Shown: piece after piece, positions 25,179-37,672 of the stretch
How the letters are laid out: every line of letters begins with the position of its first letter
How positions within the stretch are numbered: position 1 is the stretch's first letter
NCBI GenBank assembly: GCA_016647705.1
Contig: CM028338.1
Span: 37,019,176 to 37,083,175, forward strand
Length of the DNA: 64,000 nucleotides
From: Eucommia ulmoides
Lineage: Eukaryota > Streptophyta > Magnoliopsida > Garryales > Eucommiaceae
Direction of reading: 5' to 3'
Program-made: the position numbers and the translations under genes
The notes under the pieces: generated by a model
What the model was told of the DNA's origin: nothing
Seen by the model: the letters and a program-made list of their open reading frames with translations, nothing else
The model's database searches: none

Positions 25179-25664
25179 TGATGAGGAAAAATTCAGTTAG
25201 AAGCTACAAGGGTGCCACATATCCTCGAACACACGACCGATCCGAGAACTCCAGAATCGACCAGTCAAATGGGCCCATCTACATACCCACTTCAGGTCTC
25301 CATGTCTATTCAGGATCTCCACCCCCACTCCAGGTCATTCTTCCTAGGCCACGAGCTCCATCACGCTTCTACTCCAAAGGCAGTCAGATTGTCTCTCCCA
25401 CAAAAAAAAGTATTGTTTCCATAACAGTCTCGCAATCTCCGCCTGCCATACCATCCATCTCTATGAAAAGAAATCGAGATATATGCCATTTACCATATCA
25501 GTATCCAGAGAATCAGATAATACTTTCCAAACGAATTTTCTCCCTCCCTATATAAAGACCAGAATCCTAAAAGTCTAAGGTAGGTAAAACTTATGTGAGA
25601 TTTATGCTCTTTATAGGCAACTTTAAAATGTCTTGCAAAATAACTCTTATTCTTATTGGATTAT
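25179..25664 (+). other. Candidate older LTR fragment (H) interrupted by element F
   Basis: It begins TGATGAGG and contains CTATATAAAGACC (25548-25560) after about 370 bases. The sequence would continue at 43519 beyond element F, where a CACACCGAAGGTGCAACACC phrase resembles the U5 of Tat-type LTRs. No second copy exists in the window, so this is a weak call. Confidence 0.25.
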
Positions 25665-25669
25665 ATTAC

Positions 25670-26451
25670 TGATAAAGGTATTTTATGGCATCTCCGAGTC
25701 AGCACTTGGGACCCAGCCACATGTCCATCCTCGTAGTGACAGGGATGCATTCCCAAATCCACAACGACATGTTAAAGCATACACCGACTATGGCTCCTCC
25801 CTAGAATCTCATTTTCACCCAGGGAGCAGTGAGGAGCCCCGCAAGGACGTGCCACTCTGAGCTCTGTGCCGTGCCCTGGGCAATCAATTTCAGGGACTCA
25901 GCCATTCACCTCAACCGGCTCCCTCTTCCTGCTCGTTTTTTCGCCAAGACTCCATGGATCTCCGCTCTCTTCTAACAGCTCATCGTCGCAGGCCTGACGA
26001 AGGCCCGCGGTCTTCGCCAAATGGGCCCAAAATCCCAACCCTAGCAATTATCTCCTAAGCATCCCGGATTATCGACTAATTAACCGTGTTTAGGCCCAAC
26101 TAATCATTTCCAACTTCTATATATATCAGGGGTTGTGCAAGCCCGAGATAAGCTGGAATATGCTTTATATTATGCACTGGTTCATTTGCTTACCTGTTGC
26201 ATTACTGTGCATTTTCTCTTTAAGCACTGATTACCATGCCAGAGGGGATTCACCGGGATAAATCCTGGTTTGAGCCTTCTGCAGGTATATTCTCTAAGGA
26301 GCAAGACTTTGAATACAGTAGGTCAGTCCTCCCAGGATCTAGTGCAACTCACTCGAGGACTTTTTAACTAACGACTCTACCTCAGCAAGAGGACCCACCC
26401 GTCATCCAACTAGACCATACTCAAGGTGTGTACCAGTTTTACAAACCAATA
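25670..26451 (+). repeat. 5' LTR of element F (782 bp)
   Basis: TGATAAAGGTATTTTATGG...CCAATA. It has a TATA box, TCTATATATATC, at 26116-26127 and is collinear with 38969-39087 + 42834-43513, including GGACGTGCC.CTCTGAGCTCTG and GGACTCA.CCATTCACCT. Confidence 0.88.
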
Positions 26452-27727
26452 GTTTGGCAACATCTGTGGGAACCATGCAAAAAGGCTTTTCTGATCATTA
26501 CTCTCTACTCAGCTAAGCCTAGATGATCACAAGGTCTGGTAAAATAAATCAGGTAGGGAGATCAACTTCTTGTAGTGGATAGTAACCTAAGCAGTCAACT
26601 CTCCTGAAATGTATTGGAAACTCCAAAGGATTACCCATTAGCTCCCACCAACGAGAATAACTACCCCCCCAAGACTGGGTAGGACCGCCTACTTTGCCAC
26701 CTTGGGCTGTGGGATAGGCCTTGGGAGTCATAGAGCCATCTCAGATTGATCTTATTGAGTACTGAATGTGCGAGTTCAAGTCGTATGTATAGCTCCTCCT
26801 TGTGCGCCTGCTGCTGATCCCCGTCTAGAGGGGACCATCTCTCCCAACCGTAGAGCTCAAGAAATGACCCCAAGATTATGACGCTCGTATGGAATCTTTG
26901 AATGGGTATGTGCCAGAAGGCTACCTCCACCTCTCTATCCTGGGGCTACAAAACTGGAGAAGCCCCCCCCAGCCACATCAAGATCTCTTTCTCCTTGAGG
27001 ACATGGTGCTAGGGACCGACCAAGATTACCCCTGGGCATATCAAGATCCCTATTTATGCCTCCTAAAATCCTACATACTCGAGCATAGAAAAATAAGAAT
27101 AAGTTAAAGGAGTCTACAAAATCCTAAGTTCTAAAAAAGCAACAGTTCGACCTTAGTCCTCTCTGCCCTCGTTGTGAGGAACATCAGTGCGAGTAGAAGT
27201 AACATCAATCTGGCCCTTCTCAAGGGCTCTTTTGTCAGTATTGTCCTCCCCGACGTCTCCCTACTCGGTGCCATTGTGCGTGGTACCATCCTCGATCTTT
27301 GAAAACTTTATTCTAATAAGGCCGACAGAGAAATCAGAGTACAAGTAGTGGATAGCTATCATGGTGGTCCTCCCCAAAGGCACCATCTAGGGGTTCACCC
27401 TCAGTGCCCTACGATCGGCATCGCCCGACCGTGCTACATCTAGTCGGCAAGGTCCAAATGATGATTGACATCACCCTGCCACACTGCTCTTAGACAACAG
27501 GGTCTAGACGCACGACCGACACCGTCCTGCTACGCTACTCCTGGCTGACAGGGCACAGATGAGGGCCTTCTCCAAGTGTGCCGACCTGAATTCCAGACGA
27601 TCAGTGCCCTGACGTGCTCAATATGCTCTCTCCCCCTCAAGGCTTACTCGATAACAAGGTAACAACGAAAAGACTCGCGTGGTAAAATTTTTCTAAATAA
27701 GATAAATATGCCATACCCTATGCTCCC
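26452..27727 (+). other. 5' internal region of element F
   Basis: It starts with the PBS-like TGGCAACATCTGTGGGAA. I recognise no gene. Near 27405-27560 an imperfect tandem repeat of about 74 bases recurs (CGATCGGCATCGCCCGACCGTGC and variants). Ends at the TSD CTCCC of element E. Confidence 0.55.
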
Positions 27728-28370
27728 TGTAGAGACGACATTTTGACCGTCCTGCAAAACTTTTATTCTTTATTTTATTTTGATTTTCAAAAAAATTAAA
27801 AAAAAAAATTAAAAAAAAATAGAGAAAAAATAAAATAAAAAATGAAAAAATAAAAGAAAGATAACAGAAAGTAAGAAAAAATAAATAAAACTGAAAAAAA
27901 ATAAAAAAGAAAAGGTTTCCTTGTCAAAATGGGATTAGGTTTCCTTTTAGGTTTTGTTTCATTTTCCTCATCGAATTGGGATTAGGGTTTCCTAAGATTT
28001 CTAGGATTTTTCACTCCTCATCCTTATTATAAATAAGACCCTCCTCCTCATATTATAGACACAAAAAAATTCAAAAAGAAACCCTTCGGGAATATTCGAA
28101 AATTGAGAGAAAAAATCCTTAGAGAGTGATTCTCATTATAAACCCTTTCGAGAAGCTGTCTACGCGAGAGAAAAGCCCGAGCATCGTGATTCTTGGCCTA
28201 GAATAGGTATGTTTTCTAATTTTTAATTCTTTTTTTAGTTTCTTTTATTCTCTTCGCAATTTAAATTCCTGCAAGCTTTATTTTCATTTATTGTCCGATA
28301 ACTCGATGAAAAACGTCAGGATAAGGTTCCCCATTCTCGATTTGAATCTTTGAGCGCTTAGACGAGGACA
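27728..28370 (+). repeat. 5' LTR of element E (fragment)
   Basis: Collinear with 35785-36415 from TGTAGAGACGACATTTTGACC through TTATTATAAATAAGACCC (TATA box near 28034) to AGACGAGGACA, then it stops where element C begins. Confidence 0.85.
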
Positions 28371-28638
28371 CTCATATCTTTCCCCTAAAATATATTAGTA
28401 TATTAGTATAATTAATTTTGGTTATATTAGTATTAGTTTAATTAATTAATTAATTACATTTATTTTTAGCCTAGATAAAGTTAGGTCATAACAAATGCAA
28501 TACTCGATAGTAACGACACCAATCCCTATGGACACGATAACCCGATCTTTCACGATCATACTATATTAAAACTTTGACCTTGTACACTTGCGAGTAGTCA
28601 TATACGCTAGTATGCGAATCCTATACCGTACAAATTTT

Positions 28639-28784
28639 TAGCGCCGTTGTCGGGGATTGGTTGTTGTAAGATTTAGTTTCCAGCAACGTACACCAAGCTT
28701 TTGGCGCCGCTGCCTGGGATTGGTCGTTAGGCGAATTTAGTTTTCGGTGATCGCTACCAAGTTTTTGGTAACGATTGTCAGGGA
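28639..28784 (+). repeat. Three tandem PBS-like repeats in C (period 63-64)
   Basis: TAGCGCCGTTGTCGGGGA at 28639, TGGCGCCGCTGCCTGGGA at 28702 and TGGTAACGATTGTCAGGGA at 28766 resemble TGGCGCCGTTGCCGGGGA, the tRNA-Asp site known from Athila elements. The second and third are each preceded by ACCAAG.TTT; the sequence ahead of each also resembles the LTR end (GTACA). Confidence 0.75.
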
Positions 28785-28899
28785 TTGTTTTGTTCGTTAT
28801 ATTCGATATTGTGAATAAATGACCCGATTTTACTTTAGGCATTTCTTTTATATATAATTTTTGTTTGTAGTTTTGTTTTTGTTTCTTATGCAGGGTACC

Positions 28900-29105
28900 T
28901 GGAGATGTTAGATCGATGGATATTGATGCATCCATTTCAACGGGATTCCAAGCCGTTTTATTGTGCGGGGCCACGCACATAAGCCGGTAAGGCGTTTCGT
29001 TGAAAGATCAAGCCGAACAAAGTAAAACCTCACCAAGCTTGAGGGCGTTCTGAAAATGTCGGGCCGAGGACATTAAACCACGAACTTCTTGGGAGGCAAC
29101 CCAAG
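28900..29105 (+). other. Short conserved segment of C with hairpin
   Basis: It matches, inverted, 40620-40845 in D, where the same segment carries an open 70-codon frame. It ends in the hairpin CTTGGG-AGGCAA-CCCAAG (29088-29105), a word often seen after the coding region in Athila-like elements. No pol lies upstream in C. Confidence 0.6.
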
Positions 29106-29142
29106 GTCAAATAAATTAAATCCATCTCTGTCGAATTTAATT

Positions 29143-29165
29143 GGAGGCGAGATCCTCTCGCCTCC
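29143..29165. other. Perfect 10-bp hairpin in C
   Basis: GGAGGCGAGA, loop TCC, TCTCGCCTCC. D keeps the same stem at 40563-40585 with loop GGA, so the pairing has been preserved in both copies. Confidence 0.8.
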
Positions 29166-30608
29166 CAGGTACGTGTTCTAAACTCCATTTGTCAGCATGC
29201 TTAAATTTCATATGTTGAGAATGATGATTGGGTTCGCTGAGAACACTGTCCATTTTGAGTTTGGCGGTGATGTATAGGATGTTAGTTATGTATTATTGTT
29301 TTCAGCATTGCATGTGTGTTTAGGTTAGAATGTGTTTATTTGTGTTGTTGTTATATGTTGAGTTTTCTGTTCATCTGGGCCGTTACCCAATGATGAGATT
29401 ACCCCTGGTTGTTTTCAAGGTCAAGGGTAATACCTATACATGTATGATTCTGTGTACTTGACTATGGTTTTTGGTAAAAATTATTGTAGATCCTAATTTG
29501 TAAGAGCACATAGACTCAATGTATAGTTATTCAATTGATTTGAGGACGATTATCGATTAGCTAAACTCATGACAACACATTAAGAATTCTAGAACCTGAT
29601 TGAGGGGAAGCTTGAGGCGAAATCCTAGGCGAGGTAGTTCAGGAGACGTGATTTAGGCATTCTTTTTTTTTTATCGCTTGAGCCTTTGAAGCCTACCCTA
29701 TAATATGCTTATCTCTCGTTACCCTGTCGAAGCCTAAACACTAATTCAATTCTTAACACATAAACTAATACCCTAGCCAGTTGACATTTTTTCAAACCTA
29801 AATCGCTGAATTTAGAGGCACATTAGAGTGAATCAAGTTAGCAATTGCAAATGCTACTTGATGTGAGTGGTTGGGTTTAGGGTGAACTTCGGATTGGTTC
29901 GGTATTCGAGTACTCACTTGTCGTTTTTCGTTTGTTTTAACCACACCCGTGAAATCATACTAATCAAATAAGTTTGGGGGTGTGGTTAGTTAAAAAAAAT
30001 TACGTTTCTTTTTTATAAGTGACTACGTCGGTCTTAAATGCATATTCGGGATTGTTTCCAATCTAAGTATGGGGGTTCGAGAGTGAATATGTCAAGGGTT
30101 GAGCCTTGGGTAACGTTAAGTTAACAACGTTGACCCGTTTTCTATTCCAAAATACCATTGGCCAACTATTCCTAAACCGAACCAAGTCCTAATGATCTCT
30201 ATGAACTACTCAACCTACATTAGTGGAGAGTGGACCCCAATCCGGCCTATGGAAATCCTAGTCCTTTAAGGTCTAAGTTATGAATTTCGTTGGTGGATTA
30301 TCTAATCCGGTCGTTGTCTTACTATATTATTGAGTCTCGCACAAACACATTTACAGGATCTAGAATAGCGTTCACCATTATTGCATGTCGAAATTCTAGA
30401 GCCATATGATGTGTGTTACCGCCTGAACTCAATATGACTGACGGTTGTTGAGGGATATCAATAACTAGGCCGTTAGAAGAATTTAAAACTCACATGTCGT
30501 TATGTTCAGATTGTTTTAGGTTGTTTATTATTAAATTTAGTTCTGTTTTTTCATTTTAGTGTGTGTGTTTAGCTCGAGGACTAGCCAAATTTCAAGTTTG
30601 GGGGTACT
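29166..30608 (+). other. 3' non-coding region and purine tract of C
   Basis: No gene. It is collinear with B (17320-18967) and with D inverted (39088-40560), including GGGTTCGCTGAGAACACTGTCC, GGCCGTTACCCAATGATGA, a GTGTGTGTTTAGCTCGAGGA segment and the purine tract at 30593-30608. Confidence 0.75.
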
Positions 30609-32282
30609 TGCATATGTTGTATGTGATGTGACTGGGCGAGGATGCAAGTATATGATTTTAATACAAAACTAGACCATGATCCAATGGGTCTAGAAACAAA
30701 GAAAGATTTTGTTTAACCAAACGATAGTGAGATCTAAAAGGCCCCTGACAAAATCCGACAACAATTTCAGAGTACCAGGGGATTTGGAAGTTAAGATTGG
30801 TATCCATTGTCCTAACGATGCTTTGATATATTATTGCAAGCTAGTCAAGTTATCTCTGGTGGTCCTTTAGTGATTGAGAAAATTGGGTGTAAATATCCTG
30901 ATTTGCCTGCTGTCTAAGTTACCCAATTGCGAAAAAACCAACGATCCCAATGAAGAAACTTTCAAATGTTGCAAGAAAGTCTCAATTCGCAAAGAAGGTC
31001 AAATTCATTGATAAGTTCGGCTGTCCCTGAACCATTGTAAGTTCGATTATCTATTTAAAAAAAAGGAGGGGGGGAAATAAAAGAAAAAGAAAAAGGAAAA
31101 GTGGGGTAACCGAGCAAGAAACGCTACTGTAAATGTGGAAGAGATTTGAAGAGGAAAGAAAGATGATAGATTGATTTGTTCAAGTTTTCCACCTTGGTCC
31201 AAATTGTCGGGCAAACGACATTTTTCGGAATCAGAACTTGATGGATTTGAATGGAATTAGAATTTGTGAAAAGAAACATTAGTCGTAGTTTGGAAATGTA
31301 TTGGAATCATATTTTTCTTCAATCTGAGTCAAGATCTCACAGAAAATCATATTGGGTATTGAAGGTACTTCTTTAGTAATTTTCAACATTTGCCTATTTT
31401 TGGACTAAATCAGTTTTGCAGGACTTGAGAAAATACAGAGCATGTAGGAGTATTACAACCCCAAGCATCAATATACCTAGAAATTTGAAAAAAGAAGAAT
31501 CCAGTCGTGCGAGCCAATGAGACCTTGATAAAGGTATGTTGGGCCCTCCCATGAGTTGAAAAGTGAAATCTCGGAAGTTGAAAAAAAAAAAAAAAACAAA
31601 GTTTCATCGAATCACCCGAGGCATGTTGGGCTCTGAGTTGAAAAGCGAAGCCTCTAAATTCAAATGAAATAATCTCCCGATACTGTTTCGATCCAAGTGC
31701 CATCAGCCGAAGCAATTACGACCGAAAAAGGGGAACAGAATTGCGAGTCGTCAAATATGACAAGTTTTTTAGACTAAATTTTTGTATTGCATGTGTTTCT
31801 ATTGTCTGCTTACAGAGACCTCAAAAGGATTAGAAACATAGATTTCCCTATCACTAGGACTTCTTACCTTCCGACTCAAATTGGAGACGTTTATTGCTGA
31901 AAATTCAAAAGCTCTAAATGAGCATCTAGGTATGCGTTTTGCTCTAAAAGGGGCGTTCAGTGAACTACGCTAAACCTAATTCTCGACGTAATGTTAAGGT
32001 ACGTAGGCAACCTGTAAATATTAGGTCATCTGAGAGTCAGCCCCAGTTGAAGGCTGAAGCACATTTTATATCTTTGCTCTCTTATTTCTGCCCAACCACA
32101 AGCTGGGGCATATTTTATATCTCTAGACTATCTTTTTTCCTCCAGCCAAGCGGGTTGGGGCTTGAGACATTTCCTATCACTCTAAACGGACACTTGTTCG
32201 TCATGAGTATCATCACGAGTCTCTTTTTTATCACTCTAAACGATCGTCTAAATTGATATTTGTTCGTCATGAGTATCATCAT
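30609..32282 (+). other. Internal remnant of element E
   Basis: No recognised gene. A CATGTTGGGC.CT...GAGTTGAAAAG.GAA phrase occurs twice (about 31535 and 31622). The phrases ACGTAGGCAACC near 32003 and CCCAGTTGAAGGCTGAAGC near 32042 resemble the 3' part of plant Tat/Ogre-like elements. A minisatellite starts near 32172. Confidence 0.5.
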
Positions 32283-35107
32283 TGTTGACCCAGTGGAATA
32301 CTCAAGAGGGGGAGTGAATTGGGTAATTAAAAAATTATCAGAGAAATAATAACACTTCAAAAATCAAACAATTAATTTTATCCTAAAATTAATTATTATC
32401 TTTATAGCAGCGGATAAGTGTGATAAGCTCTAGGTGCACACCCAAACAACACAAGATAAAATCAAGAAAATAAGCAATGTAGTACACACTGATATATCCT
32501 GGTTCACCAAGCTACTCTTGACTAATCCAGTCCTCCGAGCCCCACGGAGATTCGTACCCACTAAACTCAAAATTCCTTTACATGTAGGAACCAAACCCTC
32601 ATAATGATTCTTTTCGCAGGTTCAGAATCAACCTTTACAATTACCTTTTCACAGACTTAGGAATAACCTCTACTTTTTACAGGCTCAAGAATAACCTAAT
32701 TCTATTACAGAGAGAATCAAAACCTAATTCTTTTTATACCTAAGGCTTAAGAATCAAAATCTCACAAAAACACTCCAATTATCATTTTACCAGGTAAGGA
32801 TGGAACCTTTACAAAATTCACTCAAAATCAATTTTATCTAGGAAGAATTACTGCATCAATCTCTTTACATAGAGAGACTGAAAACCGGCTACCCTTTGAT
32901 TAAATACCTTAACAGTATTTAATCCGTTACACTACTTACTAATATAAATTGATAAGCAAATTATTTCACTTGGAGCTTCTACCACCCCAGATAAATTAAA
33001 CTCGATTAATATCCCAAATCTAGTGATAGAAAAGTATGAGATTGAAAATCTAATTTTAAACAAAAGATGGGTAGCAAATAATTAAGCACGTAGATTCAAG
33101 AAATTGTTTATAAAATATTTTCTTCAACAAAAATCATAAATAATTTCTAAAGATCAATCTTCAAAAATTAAATAAACAATGCATAATAGAAAGTAATTGG
33201 AAAGATTTCACCCGAAATCCACCAAAAAAATAAATAGAACGTAGTTACTTTAGATCCGGTAGCAGTAGTAATTAATAGCAAATGCTTCTCAAGATCGTCT
33301 CTTAGAATAGCTCTCACAAAATCTCTGAATAATATCTCTTAGAATAGCTCAATATGATCTTTTAATCACTCTCACTTCTTAATTATATATAAAAAACGCA
33401 GGTCTATATATATGGGATATAAATCACCTCTCTAACGGCTAGTTCCTATGTGTCATGACACTTAAATGCTCTCTTAGACCCCTTATATCATTATTACTTC
33501 ATTTTAGTTCAATTCACTTAATAATAAATTTTAAAACTTTCAATTAAACCCCCCAAATATTTCTCAATCTCAATTAATTAGAATAAAATCAATTTTATGT
33601 ACTAAATTGAGAAATATTAAAAATTAGTAAACTAAATCAATAGGATTCAAACATTAGGTGAAACATATCTTAAATATAATAATATCCCCGAAATCTCTCT
33701 CAAATCCCAACAAAAAATGACTACTTTTGGATATAATCTTGGAATAAACAAAATCCTGAAACAACGCGTCCGGTCGACTGGTCAGTCGACTGCCCAATTC
33801 AAGATATAGCCAAGCCATTGCTGCTGCATTCATCGGTTAACCTACCTGTCAACTTGGAGATTCAAAGAGTTCAATTTACCTTTACCACTCGACCTACTTG
33901 TCGACTTAAAGATACAGAGAGTTCAACTTCTCTTCACCGATCGACCTGCCTGTCGACTTAGAGATACAAGTTGTTTCTGCTGCTTGGTCCAGTCGACTCA
34001 TCAGTCGACTTATATATGCTGGATCTCTTCTCTGAACTCGTTTTTAACTTATTTCTTTTTACGTTTTTACCCCTTTAACCATTTTCTTTTCTAAAACAGT
34101 GCGTCCAGTCGACTGGTCAGTCGACTGCCCAATTCAGGATATAGCCAAGCCATTGCTGCTGCGTTCATCGTTCAACCTACCTGTCAACTTGGAGATTCAG
34201 AAATTTCAATTTACCTTCACCGGTCGACCTACTTGTCAACTTAGAGATACAGAGAGTTTAACTTCTCTTCACCGGTTGACCTGTCTGTCGACTTAGAGAT
34301 ACAAGTTGTTTCTGCTGCTTGGTCCAGTCGACTCATCAGTCGACTTGTATATGCTGGATCTATTCTCTGAACTCGTTTTTAACTTCTTCTTTTTTACGTT
34401 TTTGCTCCTTTAACCATTTTCTTTTCTGAAACAGCGCATCCGGTTGACTGGTCAGTCGACTGCCCAATTCAAGATATAGCCAAGCCATTGCTACTACGTT
34501 CATCGTTTAACCTACCTGTCAACTTGGAGATTCAAAGAGTTCAATTTACCTTCACCAGTCGACCTACTTGTCGACTTAGAGATACAGAGAGTTTAACTTC
34601 TCTTCACCGGTTGACTTGCCTGTCGACTTAGAGATACAAGTTGTTTCTGCTGCTTGGTCCAGTCGACTTGTATATGTTGGATCTCTTCTCTGAACCCGTT
34701 TTTAACTTCTTCTTTTTACGTTTTCACCCCTTTAACCATTTTCTTTTTTAAATTAGCTCCACTAACTTCTTAAATTCCATTTTAGTCAATTAAAAATATT
34801 TCTTTTCAAATCACATATAGGAGAAAATAATTTGATCTTACCAAAACACACATAAATAATAAAAAAAAAAATTGTGTCGTGTGTGAGTTCCTAATTGGGG
34901 TATTAAAAGTTGAAATTCACTTGAGTTGTTTTCCCTAATTTCTTTAAATTTTTAATTCTTCATCATCTTGACATCATCATTTACCATCCATTTAATTTGT
35001 CATCACATCTTCATCATTGAAACTTAATTAACTGAAACACTCAATTAAACCGTTAGTTCCACCAAAACATCAACACTTAATTGTTCATCAAAATGTTAGG
35101 ATCAATA
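32283..35107 (-). repeat. SIRE-like solo LTR S1 (2825 bp) with internal triplication
   Basis: Same family and orientation as 4985-7109, from TGTTGACCCAGTGGAATA to GGATCAATA. Flanks ATCAT (32278-32282) and GTCAT (35108-35112) match at 4 of 5 bases. No internal region is attached, so it is a solo LTR left by LTR-LTR recombination. It exceeds its relatives by about 670 bases because of the 335-base triplication. Confidence 0.88.
33766..34765 (-). repeat. 335-base tandem triplication inside solo LTR S1
   Basis: Units start at 33766, 34101 and 34436 (GCGTCCGGTCGACTGGTCAG and variants), exactly 335 bases apart. Each contains the whole GTCGAC array and ends with TTTAACCATTTTCTTTT. Other family LTRs have one copy. 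Confidence 0.9.
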
Positions 35108-35665
35108 GTCATTTCTCTACATGATCCTCTAAACGAACATTTGTTCGTCATGAGTATCATCATGAGTCTTTTTTTTATTACTCTAAATGATCTTCTAAAC
35201 AGACACTTGTTTGTCATGAGTCTCTATTTTTTTATTACTCTAAACAATCCTCTAAACAGACATTTGTTCGTCATGAGTATCGTCATGAGCCTTTTTTCAT
35301 TACTCTAAACGGACACTTGTTCGTCATAAGTATCGTTATGAGTCTCTATTTTTATCACTCTAAACGATTCTCTAAACGGATATTTGTTTGTCATGAGTAT
35401 TGTCATTAGTCTTTTTTCATTACTGTAAACAATCCTCTAAACGAACACTTATTTGTCATGCGTATCGTCATGAGACTTTTTTTCATTGCTCTAAACAATC
35501 CTCTAAACGGACATTTGTTTGTCATGAGTCATTCTTTTATTACCCTAAACGATCCTCTAAATGAACAGTTATTCATCATGATTATCATCATGAGTCATTT
35601 TTTTTATTACTCTAAACGATCCTCTAAACAGACACTCGTTCATCATGAGTCATTTTATTTTATTT

Positions 35666-35784
35666 GTTCTGTTGTTGAAAAATGCACTTTGAAGAAAAAA
35701 ATAATCAGAAAATGGAATGTTCAAAATGATGTGATCTCCTATCTTTGTCAAACAAGTAGAACTCGCATGACAAAGAAGAGCAAT
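35666..35784 (+). other. End of E's internal region with purine tract
   Basis: No gene. Purine-rich ACAAAGAAGAGCAAT directly precedes the 3' LTR start TGTAAACACG. Confidence 0.5.
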
Positions 35785-37641
35785 TGTAAACACGACATTT
35801 TGACCATCCCGTAAAAAAATTATACTTTATTTTATTTTTATTTCAAAAAAAAAAAAAGAGAAAAAATTAAAGAAAAAATGAAAAGAAACATAAAAGAAAG
35901 TAACAAAAAAAATAAAACTGAAAAAAAAAATTGAAAAAGAAAATGTTTCCTTGTCAAAATGGAATTAGATTTCCTTTTCCCTTTCCTTTTAGGTTTTGTT
36001 TCCTTTTCCTCATCGAATTGGGACTAGGGTTTCCTAAGGTTTCTAGGATTTTTCACTCCTCATCCTTATTATAAATAGAACCCTCCTCCTCATAGTTTAC
36101 ACACACAAAAATTTAAAAAGAAACCCTTTAGGAACATTCAGAAATTGAGAGAAAAAATCCATAGAGAGTGATTCTCATCGTAAACCCTTTCGGGAAGCTA
36201 TCTGTGTAAAAGAAAAGCAAGAGTATCGGGATTCTTGGCCTAGAACAGGTATGTTTTCTAATTTTTAATTTTTTTTTTCAGTTTATTTTATTCTCTTCGC
36301 AATTTAAATTCCTACAACCTTTATTTTCTTTTATTATCCGATGACTCGATGAAAAACATCAAGATAAGGTTGTCCATTCGCGATTTGAATCTTTGAGCAT
36401 TTAAACGAGGACATTTTTTTATTTTTTAATAATAAAGAGGAAGAGCTAAAAAAATAAGTCGTTCGATGATCCGATGAAAATACCAGGGTGGGTTTCTCGT
36501 ATTTAAACCTAACTCCAAGCTTTAGGTGAATGATTTTTTATTATTTATTTTGCTACATTTTTTTTATTTTTGTATTTTTCTACATTTTTTAATTTTAATT
36601 TTAATTTTATTCTTTTATCAAAACCCTAAAAATTAAAAAAAAAATATAATAAAATCTTTTATTAGTAGGAATTAATCCTTATAAACCTTAAGTTGAATCC
36701 GATGATTCGATAAATCGTAGGAGAGTTTTCCGTGACCTCGTTTCCATTCTCTGACCCGAGTGAAATTTAGAAATGAATGGTTTTAGGAAATCTCTTCCCT
36801 CGGTAGACTTTTCATGGGATTTCGTTTAAGTTTCGAAAAGATTAATTTCAACTAAATTGTTTCCACGAACCTTCCTCGATTCTCATATCCATAGAATTTG
36901 AGAGAATTTTAAATCGGAATTTTCTTAAATTAATTGGACAAATTTAAAATAAACGTTTTTACACCCATCTAGCATATTTACTTCTTGTATTATTTAGACA
37001 GCATGTTTAATACACTTTCCCCACTCACACCTTTTTTCTACATATAGATTTTTTTTTTTAATTTAATAAATTCATACTACTTTTTCATATCTAGTCACGA
37101 CACGTGCACTACTTACGTTTTTTTATAATTAAATCATTGTCACATATAATCAGATTAATTCGTATAGTATTTATATCAGTTTACATTGACATATTTAAAT
37201 TAAACCCTTTAGTTTTTGTTTTTGTTTTTTTGGTCACTTCTGCATATAAAATAAAATTCATATAATTTTAGTTTTTATATTTATATTTTCGTATTTATTC
37301 ACTTATTTGAGTTTGCCTATTGAAAGAAAAAAAATCTTTAAAAAACATACATAAAACCCTCCGGGGACTATCCTTGTCGAATTCTTAATATTCGATAAGA
37401 GATTATACTAGCGAACATTCAAAACAAATATTTAAAACCTCGTCCCAACTTTTTGTAAAAATACCAAAAAGATTTTATAAGAAGGAAATGATTTCAAAAT
37501 AAAATAAAACACTCGGACTAAACTAATTGGACTTAATTAGATATAAGGTATCCTTTTCGGACGGGCGTCTTGGGATACCTAACACCTTCCTCGAGCGTAA
37601 CCGACCCCGAACCTTTAAATGAATCTTTGGTTTGACCGTTT

Positions 37642-37672
<31 letters not shown>

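Larger units (their letters stand above)
28371..30608 (+). mobile_element. Athila-like element C, truncated at both ends, nested in E
   Basis: It opens inside a 5' LTR (the last 260 bases, ending CCGTACA at 28632), then has a triplicated PBS region, a short conserved segment with two hairpins and the 3' non-coding region, ending in the purine tract CAAGTTTGGGGGTACT. No gag or pol is present. The internal plan matches D in the opposite orientation. A 3' LTR of the B type does not follow; sequence from 30609 is unrelated. Confidence 0.75.
32172..35665 (+). repeat. Minisatellite of 55-67 bases, about 11 units, split by a solo LTR
   Basis: Units read CTAAACGATCCTCTAAACGG, then ACATTTGTTCGTCATGAG, then TATCATCATGAGTC, then a T-run and ATTACT. 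Two units lie at 32172-32282 and about nine at 35108-35665, on either side of the SIRE-like LTR. It lies just ahead of E's purine tract, so it was part of E's 3' untranslated region. Confidence 0.88.

Noticed and set aside
25179-26451. 5' LTR of F starting at 25179
   Set aside because: The 3' copy does not contain 25179-25669, while starting at 25670 gives a perfect ATTAC duplication and a purine tract before the 3' copy.
32172-35665. CRISPR-like array
   Set aside because: Units are contiguous minisatellite repeats without unique spacers, in a plant retroelement.
35081-35814. Open frames with repeated LFVMSI...FFITLN
   Set aside because: Translation of the minisatellite, whose common unit is near a multiple of three; no start context and the strand and frame have no support.
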